Made by a program: the position numbers and the translations under genes. Below, in pieces: positions 33,176 to 38,476 of a stretch of DNA of 38,476 nucleotides. A model generated the notes under the pieces. The model had not been told where the DNA came from and did not search any database. It worked only from the letters and a program-made list of their open reading frames with translations. This stretch comes from Bacteroidetes bacterium HGW-Bacteroidetes-7 (GTDB lineage Bacteria > Bacteroidota > Bacteroidia > Bacteroidales > UBA932), in contig PHDA01000024.1 of assembly GCA_002842465.1 (NCBI GenBank), positions 1 through 38,476 on the forward strand, given 5' to 3'. Within the stretch, counting starts at the first letter, position 1. Every line of letters starts with the position of its first letter.

Positions 33176-36100
33176 ATGAAAGACCGCAGCGACAAACCGG
33201 CCTCTGCCCCTTACAGACACAGGTACTTACATTATATTCTCTTTTCTTTCCTGATTGGGACTACATTTTTTTTGTGGAGATACATCTACATTCTTGAACA
33301 AGACCAAAGAAGACATGTTTTTGAAGATGAAGCCAGGCACATTGTTGCTGAGTTGGAAGAGGAGCTTGTTTTGTACAAAATTTTACTTAATGGTGGCGCA
33401 GGTGTATTTACAGCTTCTGATAAAGTTGACAGAACAGAGTGGCGCCTTTATCACAAATACCAGCAAACTAAAGCAGAGTTTCCAAATTTTCAGTCTCTCT
33501 GTTATATTCCTCTTGTTAAAAGTGATCAGGCAAAAACGCATACTCAATCTATATGGACGCAAGGTTTTAGCAGATACGAAATAACTCCTCCAGGCCCAAG
33601 AGATGAATATGCACCTGTTACCTTTATCGAACCGCTCGACAGTGTAAATATTTTGCATCTTGGTAATGACTACTTCTCAATACCAAAAAGGCGGTTGGCC
33701 ATGGAGAGGGCAAGAGATGCAGGTGATGTTGTAATATCCGGTGTTATAGACGTGTTTGACGGAGTAGATGTTCAGCCCGGCTTTATGATGGTAACCCCTG
33801 TCTATACAAAGGGAATCTTGCCTGTAACTCTTGAGGAGCGGAGGAGAGAGATTACCGGTTTTGTTGCTGTTAACATAAGAATATCTGAATTTGCAAAATC
33901 AGTTGGTAATAAGTCAACCCGGGCGCTAAATATTAAAATTTTTGATAACGACACACTTATAGAAAATGATACGCTTACCGGATTAAGTCCTTTGTTCGTA
34001 CATTGGGGAACCGGCCTGGATTCTACCTCATTAGCTATACCAATGTTCACCGTTCATAAGGTAATAGATTTATATAAACATAGCTGGGTAATAGTTATTG
34101 AAAGCACTCCCGATTTCGAATCCGGATTGGTTAGAGCCAATCAGATACTGGTTCTAATCATGGGCATGATGGTCAGTTTTTTGACCCTGTTTCTTCTTAA
34201 TACACTCACCCGGACTGCCGATAAGGCAAAACATCTTGCCGGCACATTAACAGCCTCTCTAACCGAAAGTGAAACTAAGCTTCGCCAGATAACAGAGAAT
34301 ATGTCCGACGTGGTTTTTACCACAGACCAAAACCTCAACACAATATACATAAGTCCCTCTATCATGAGGCTCACAGGACACTCCCCTGAGGATTATCTTA
34401 AGCTGACTATGGAGCAGAGGCATCCAAAACACTCTATTGAGCGTATAAGAGCAGCATTCAAAGAGGAGATGATAAATGAGCTTAATCCTGAATCAGACAA
34501 ATCTCGGACAAGAATAATCGAAATAGATCACTACAAGATTGATGGCTCGATAATTACAACCTCTATGCACTTATCTTTTATAAGAGATAATGATGGGCAG
34601 ATGACAGGAATCCAGGGGGTAACACGTGATATTACCGAACAGAAGAGGGCAGAAAAGGAGTTGCATGAGAAGTCTTCATATTTGGAAAACCTTGTAAACT
34701 ACGCAAATGCACCAATTATTGTTTGGGACTCTGATAATATTATACAAAGGTTTAACGGTGCCTTTGAACAACTTACGGGAAGAGACTCTTCTAAAGTAGT
34801 TGGTAATAATATCAATTTACTATTCCCTGATGGTTCCAAAGAGAGATTAGCTAAACTCCTAAACTGTACAAAAAGAGGTGAAAGATGGGAGGCTCTTGAG
34901 CTTGAAATTCTATGCAGTGATGGAACCACAAAAACTTTATTATGGAATTCGTCAAACATTTACGATCAGGTTGACGGGAAATTAAGTGCCACAATTGCAC
35001 AGGGCTTTGATATCACAGAGGTTAAGCAGACAAATGCTCATCTGCTGGTAGCAAAGGATAAGGCAGAGGAGAGTAATCGTCTTAAAACTGCCTTTATAAA
35101 TAATATTTCGCACGAAATTAGAACTCCTCTTAACGGTATTATTGGCTTCGGGCAGCTTCTCAACGATAATACTCTTACCCCTGAAGAGCGTGATGGGTAT
35201 TATGGTTTACTTAAGAACAGCAGTGAAAGATTGATTCAGGCTATTGAAGATAACCTGGATATTGCCCAGATCTCATCTCAAACCCTTGCAGTAAATAATG
35301 TCTCTTTCCCGCTGAAGCCGTTTATGGACGAAGTTATTGAGTGGGCTCTTGGACAATCCGGCAAATTTGATGGCGTTGAAATTCTCGGAGATGTTCCTTC
35401 TGCGACCAATAACCTTTCGATCTTGACTGACAGAGAGCTTCTTAGAAAGGCTCTCAACCACCTCATTTCTAATGCTGTTAAGTTTACCGAAAAGGGTACG
35501 GTCACAATTGGAGTCAATGTAGGTGAGCACAGTCTTGAATTTTTCGTAAGTGATACCGGTAAAGGAATAGCTCCTGAAAAGATGGAGGATATGTTCAAGC
35601 CGTATGTGCAGGAGGTTACCGACATGACTCGGGGTTACGAGGGGAGTGGCCTTGGTCTTGCAATTGTTAAGGGCATTGCCGGATTGCTTGATGGGGATGT
35701 GCTTGCAGAGTCTGAGAAGGGGGTTGGATCTTCATTTTACTTTACCATTCCTAGAAGAGAGCTGTCTGTTAAGATAAAATCGGCTTCGTTTATGCCTAAA
35801 GAGGTTTTTTCTCCTGACAAACCTCTCATATTGATTGCCGAGGATGATGAGTCAAGCTATCTTTTCCAGTCTGTTGTTGTAAAGAGGGCTGGTTATAACG
35901 TCTTAAGGGCTGTTAATGGAGTTGAGGCTGTTGAGTATTGCAAAAGTAAGCCCGGAATCTCCCTGGTTCTGATGGATATAAAGATGCCTCTTTTGAATGG
36001 CATTGAGGCAACCGAACAGATTAGAGGTTTCAGAAAAGATTTGCCGATTATTGCCGTAACCGCCTACGCCCAGTCTGACGACGAATACCGCATTCTTAAA

Positions 36101-36178
36101 TCGGGATGCAACGACTACATCACCAAACCGATTAAATCAGAGATACTGCTTGAAAAAATTCGCAAATTCATTACATAA
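33176..36178 (+). CDS. CHASE-PAS-PAS hybrid sensor kinase with receiver
   Basis: A 1000-residue membrane sensor. TM1 is near 17-38 and TM2 near 323-343. Between them is an extracytoplasmic CHASE domain, which binds small ligands. Then come two PAS domains (about 365-490 and 495-625), HisKA with His646 (NNISHEIRTPLNGIIGF) and HATPase (NHLISNAVKFT, DTGKGIAPE, GSGLGLAIVKGIAG). A C-terminal receiver has DDE near 890 and phosphoacceptor Asp934 in LVLMDIKMP, with Lys in YITKPIK. It has no DNA-binding output, so it is likely the first step of a phosphorelay. The gene stands alone. Confidence 0.93.
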   Translation: MKDRSDKPASAPYRHRYLHYILFSFLIGTTFFLWRYIYILEQDQRRHVFEDEARHIVAELEEELVLYKILLNGGAGVFTASDKVDRTEWRLYHKYQQTKAEFPNFQSLCYIPLVKSDQAKTHTQSIWTQGFSRYEITPPGPRDEYAPVTFIEPLDSVNILHLGNDYFSIPKRRLAMERARDAGDVVISGVIDVFDGVDVQPGFMMVTPVYTKGILPVTLEERRREITGFVAVNIRISEFAKSVGNKSTRALNIKIFDNDTLIENDTLTGLSPLFVHWGTGLDSTSLAIPMFTVHKVIDLYKHSWVIVIESTPDFESGLVRANQILVLIMGMMVSFLTLFLLNTLTRTADKAKHLAGTLTASLTESETKLRQITENMSDVVFTTDQNLNTIYISPSIMRLTGHSPEDYLKLTMEQRHPKHSIERIRAAFKEEMINELNPESDKSRTRIIEIDHYKIDGSIITTSMHLSFIRDNDGQMTGIQGVTRDITEQKRAEKELHEKSSYLENLVNYANAPIIVWDSDNIIQRFNGAFEQLTGRDSSKVVGNNINLLFPDGSKERLAKLLNCTKRGERWEALELEILCSDGTTKTLLWNSSNIYDQVDGKLSATIAQGFDITEVKQTNAHLLVAKDKAEESNRLKTAFINNISHEIRTPLNGIIGFGQLLNDNTLTPEERDGYYGLLKNSSERLIQAIEDNLDIAQISSQTLAVNNVSFPLKPFMDEVIEWALGQSGKFDGVEILGDVPSATNNLSILTDRELLRKALNHLISNAVKFTEKGTVTIGVNVGEHSLEFFVSDTGKGIAPEKMEDMFKPYVQEVTDMTRGYEGSGLGLAIVKGIAGLLDGDVLAESEKGVGSSFYFTIPRRELSVKIKSASFMPKEVFSPDKPLILIAEDDESSYLFQSVVVKRAGYNVLRAVNGVEAVEYCKSKPGISLVLMDIKMPLLNGIEATEQIRGFRKDLPIIAVTAYAQSDDEYRILKSGCNDYITKPIKSEILLEKIRKFIT

Positions 36179-36286
36179 AGAGATAACAAGAGTATAATTA
36201 TTAAGATTAAATGACCGATTAATTTTTAAATTAAATTAAATCGCATTATTTTTATAGGAGTTTCCAATACTAAACTTAACCGATCT

Positions 36287-36712
36287 ATGAAAGATGAGAA
36301 ACATTTATTGTCAGATTCGGCAGAATGGATGACAAGTTCGGAGTTTGTAGACAAAGAGGGTAAGATATTTAAAGCAATTGGGGAGTCTAAAATAATTCAC
36401 GAATGCGATTGCATCACAAACGAAAGCTGGGCCTGCATTGAGGGCAGAAAGGTTTACAACACCTACAAGATTGCCAGGGAGACCGAACTCAAATACAAGT
36501 TCGAATCAGAAAATCCCGACCTGGGCACCCAAACCGGAGAGTTTAATATTGACAGAAACGTTGTTTACTCAAAATTTACCGTTAAGGACTCCACCCTAAA
36601 CGGTTTCGAGATCATAATTAAAGACGAAGACGAATGCAATGTGTACGGTACCCTATTCAACGGTACCGAACTCATCAACACATGGCGCACCATCATGGTA
36701 CGAATTCAATAA
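36287..36712 (+). CDS. Hypothetical protein, 141 aa
   Basis: Not recognised. No signal peptide or membrane segment. It is rich in Glu/Asp/Lys and Thr, with alternating strands in the second half (NVVYSKFTVKD, GFEIIIKDEDECNVYGTLF, GTELINTWRTIMVR), suggesting a small beta-barrel or lipocalin-like domain. Three Cys occur in the first half (ECDCITNESWAC). It lies 108 bp after the hybrid kinase in the same direction and may be downstream of its transcript. Confidence 0.75.
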   Translation: MKDEKHLLSDSAEWMTSSEFVDKEGKIFKAIGESKIIHECDCITNESWACIEGRKVYNTYKIARETELKYKFESENPDLGTQTGEFNIDRNVVYSKFTVKDSTLNGFEIIIKDEDECNVYGTLFNGTELINTWRTIMVRIQ

Positions 36713-36723
36713 CGCATCATAAG

Positions 36724-36775
36724 CAAGCATCGTAATCAAGCATCGTAATCAAGCATCGTAATCAAGCATCACACA
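36724..36775. repeat. 13-bp tandem repeat
   Basis: Unit CAAGCATCGTAAT is repeated exactly three times (36724-36762), followed by a diverged fourth copy (CAAGCATCACACA). It fills the 83-bp gap between the 141-aa gene and the next small gene. It has no spacers and no palindromic character. Confidence 0.9.
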
Positions 36776-36795
36776 TCACCAATAAGTCACACACA

Positions 36796-36981
36796 ATGAA
36801 AAACGAAAATTACAACCACAGCGCACCAAGCGGCGCATTTTACGGCCTTGGCATGATCGGAGCCGCAATATTCTTCATAATGCAAGCCTCCACCTTCTGG
36901 ACAGTCGTACTCGGAATCCTAAAAGCCATTATCTGGCCCGTATTCTTCGTGCTCGAATCATTCAAACACTTTTCAATGTAG
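36796..36981 (+). CDS. Small membrane protein, 61 aa
   Basis: Sixty-one residues with a short polar start (MKNENYNHSAPSG) and two hydrophobic helices (about 16-31 and 33-54; AAIFFIMQASTFWTVVLGIL). No family is recognised, though small two-helix membrane proteins with this pattern are common. It ends three bases before the nitroreductase ATG, so it is probably in the same transcript. Confidence 0.65.
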   Translation: MKNENYNHSAPSGAFYGLGMIGAAIFFIMQASTFWTVVLGILKAIIWPVFFVLESFKHFSM

Positions 36982-36984
36982 GTT

Positions 36985-37722
36985 ATGAAAATGAAATACA
37001 TAAGATTACTTGTGCCCGCGCTTTTTCTGCTGACGGCCGCAAACGCTCAAGAGCAAAAACCTCAAACAGACAAAATAATGAAATCAACCGAAGAGGGTAA
37101 AACCGTATATCACTTGCCTGCACCCAGCACCAAAGGAACAATATCGCTGGAAGAGACCCTCAACACCCGCCGGTCAAGAAGAAATTTCCACCCCGACGGA
37201 GTCACCTCTGCGCACCTCTCTCAAATCCTCTGGGCAGCATACGGTGTTACCAGGCCAATGGACGCTCCAACCGTAAGAGGCGGCCTCAGAACAGCACCCT
37301 CTGCCGGAGCCCGTTACCCGCTTGAGATTTACGCCGTTGTTGGCAATGTTCCCGGCATCGATCCGGGCGTTTACAGGTACGACCCAAAAGATCATAAAAT
37401 TACAATGACAAACCCGGCAGATGTCAGAAAAGAGCTCACTGCTGCGGCCCTCAACCAAAAAATGATCAACGACGCACCTTTCTCTGTCTTTTTCAGTGCC
37501 ATTTACGAAAGAATTACTGAGCGCTACGGTGACAGAGGTCGCGAACGATATGTATGCATGGATTTGGGGCACTCCGCTCAAAACGTTTACCTGCAGGCCG
37601 AAGCACTCGGATTAGGCACCTGCGCAATAGGCGCCTTTACCGACAGCAAAGTCACCGAAGTGATGCAGCTACCCGAAAACGAAGTACCACTCTACATAAT
37701 GCCAATCGGCCGCAGCAAATAA
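36985..37722 (+). CDS. Exported nitroreductase / SagB-type oxidoreductase
   Basis: A 245-residue FMN-dependent oxidoreductase of the nitroreductase fold: TRRSRRNFHPDGVTSAHLSQ and ILWAAYGVTR near the start (FMN contacts), PSAGARYPLEIYAVVG, and LGLGTCAIGAFTDSKV with a C-terminal MPIGR. An N-terminal signal peptide (MKMKYIRLLVPALFLLTAANA) places it outside the cytoplasm, which is unusual for nitroreductases but known for the SagB-like group in Bacteroidota. The substrate is unknown. It follows the small membrane protein with a 3-bp gap. Confidence 0.85.
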   Translation: MKMKYIRLLVPALFLLTAANAQEQKPQTDKIMKSTEEGKTVYHLPAPSTKGTISLEETLNTRRSRRNFHPDGVTSAHLSQILWAAYGVTRPMDAPTVRGGLRTAPSAGARYPLEIYAVVGNVPGIDPGVYRYDPKDHKITMTNPADVRKELTAAALNQKMINDAPFSVFFSAIYERITERYGDRGRERYVCMDLGHSAQNVYLQAEALGLGTCAIGAFTDSKVTEVMQLPENEVPLYIMPIGRSK

Positions 37723-37743
37723 AGCTGCTGCCGTGCTAGCAAC

Positions 37744-37921
37744 GCAGAAAAAGCATGCAAAGCAGCACACCAAGCAACGCAGAACCAAAGCAACGTAGCA
37801 CCAAAGCAACGCAGAACCAATGCAACGCAGCACCAATGCAACGCAGAACCAATGCAAAGCAGAACCAAAGCAAAGTAGAACACCAAAGCAACGCAGCAAA
37901 AGCATGCAAAGCAGCACAGCC
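37744..37921. repeat. 16-bp tandem repeats framed by a longer repeat
   Basis: Diverged 16-bp units of the form ACCAAWGCAACGCAGM run from 37784 to about 37890. They are framed by near-identical 30-bp copies containing AAGCATGCAAAGCAGCAC (about 37751 and 37900). Open frames here are simple repeats read through, not genes. Confidence 0.8.
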
Positions 37922-37924
37922 TGC

Positions 37925-38062
37925 AAAAAATCTCCGCGCCAGTTTGTGGTATATAATTGAATGTTAAATAGTTGAAAATGAGCCAAATTTTATTGTAGAT
38001 TTGGCTCATTTCTATGTCGCTATATTACAAGCAGTTACCACAAACTGGCGCGGAGATTTTTT
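37925..38062. repeat. Inverted-repeat element A (138 bp)
   Basis: The ends are perfectly inverted over 26 bp: AAAAAATCTCCGCGCCAGTT... (37925-37950) and ...AACTGGCGCGGAGATTTTTT (38037-38062). Inside is a second hairpin, AAATGAGCCAAAT (37976-37988) with ATTTGGCTCATTT (37999-38011), a 13-bp perfect stem. It has no coding capacity and resembles a small non-autonomous element or a repetitive palindrome. Confidence 0.85.
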
Positions 38063-38065
38063 TTA

Positions 38066-38334
38066 GCCGAAGGCACAAACACACGCCGTAGGCACCGCAT
38101 ACTTGCCGAAGGCACAAACACACGCTGCAGGCACCGCATATTTGCCGCAACCACAAACATACGCCGTAGGCACCACATACTTGCCGCAAGCACAAACACA
38201 CGCTGCAGGCACCGCATACTTGCCGCAACCACAAACAAACGCCGTAGGCACCACATACTTGCCGCAAGCACAAACACACGCTGCAGGCACCGCATACTTG
38301 CCGCAACCACAAACAAACGCCGTAGGCACCACAT
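38066..38334. repeat. 39-bp tandem repeats, almost seven copies
   Basis: Units start at 38066, 38105, 38144, 38183, 38222, 38261 and 38300 (last partial). From unit 3 on, two unit types alternate (GCCGCAACC... with GCCGTAGG, and GCCGCAAGC... with GCTGCAGG), giving a 78-bp higher-order period. Because 39 is a multiple of three, several frames stay open; these are not supported as genes. No start signals or spacers. Confidence 0.9.
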
Positions 38335-38335
38335 T

Positions 38336-38476
38336 AATCTCCGCGCCACTTTTGGACATATAGCTGTATATCAATGGCTTGAAAAACAGACTTCGCCAAT
38401 AATCTGGTAAAATTCAAAAAGTCTAATTTGCAATATGCTTAATTTCAAACAGTTGTCCAAAACTGGCGCGGAGATT
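38336..38476. repeat. Inverted-repeat element B (141 bp)
   Basis: The left end AATCTCCGCGCCACTTTTGG... (38336-38358) and right end (38454-38476) are inverted over 23 bp with one mismatch. They share the AATCTCCGCGCCA core with element A. The interior is AT-rich and non-coding. The right end coincides with the last base of the window. Confidence 0.85.

Noticed and set aside
36724..36775. Tandem repeat as a short CRISPR
   Set aside because: Units are 13 bp and contiguous with no spacers.
38025..38374. Cys/Ala/Val-rich open frames on both strands at the window end
   Set aside because: They are read-through of 39-bp tandem units, open in several frames because 39 is divisible by three.

Overview
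The window looks like a chromosomal segment of a Bacteroidota bacterium, most likely Bacteroidales. The grounds are its low GC, TAnnTTTG-type promoter boxes, the protein families present (DUF4143 ATPase, DUF4190-type membrane protein, small outer-membrane barrels, a CHASE/PAS hybrid histidine kinase, Bacteroidota-type lipoproteins), and weak Shine-Dalgarno sequences. The genus cannot be named from the sequence. No tRNA or rRNA genes were seen.

Layout. 0-7.5 kb: a CRISPR locus with a membrane protein carrying a CARF-like domain, cas6, a stand-alone reverse transcriptase, cas1 and cas2, then a 36-bp-repeat array of 30 full repeats. The far end of the array is cut inside a repeat and joined to a decayed IS21-type istA/istB remnant. 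Interference genes, presumably type III, are not in the window and would lie upstream of base 1. 7.6-10.4 kb: a minus-strand protein that fuses a degenerate response-regulator receiver to a HerA/TraG-type ATPase. 10.6-17.6 kb: a segment bounded by two imperfect ~270-bp direct repeats. It holds a small membrane protein, a Gabija pair (gajA-gajB), a HEPN-like gene, a frameshifted stub of a TIR/nucleotide-hydrolase-like gene and an unrecognised 297-aa gene. The Gabija pair and the HEPN-like gene each sit between sequence signals expected of integron gene cassettes, although no integrase is visible. 17.7-22.1 kb: exported proteins (two outer-membrane barrels, a seven-bladed propeller lipoprotein, an SH3/BamE-like protein). 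22.2-24.7 kb: a coupled two-gene unit, a MazG-like enzyme and a GIY-YIG / DUF2075 helicase / S24 peptidase fusion, which is a candidate defence or DNA-damage module. 24.7-37.7 kb: mostly ordinary genes (membrane protein, DUF4143 ATPase, histidine kinase, zinc metalloprotease lipoprotein, PEGA/SHOCT lipoprotein, DUF302 protein, glutamine synthetase, hybrid kinase, nitroreductase). 37.7-38.5 kb: non-coding repeats with two inverted-repeat elements and 39-bp tandem units; the window ends exactly at an inverted-repeat end.

How the genes fit together. The first 25 kb is a defence-rich accessory region: CRISPR with an RT, a receiver-HerA protein, Gabija and HEPN cassettes, and the MazG/helicase/peptidase unit. 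The strongest direct observations are (1) two array spacers that differ at five bases, all synonymous in a single antisense reading frame, and (2) two consecutive cassettes whose 5' ends are exactly complementary to the first arm of their own attC-like site.
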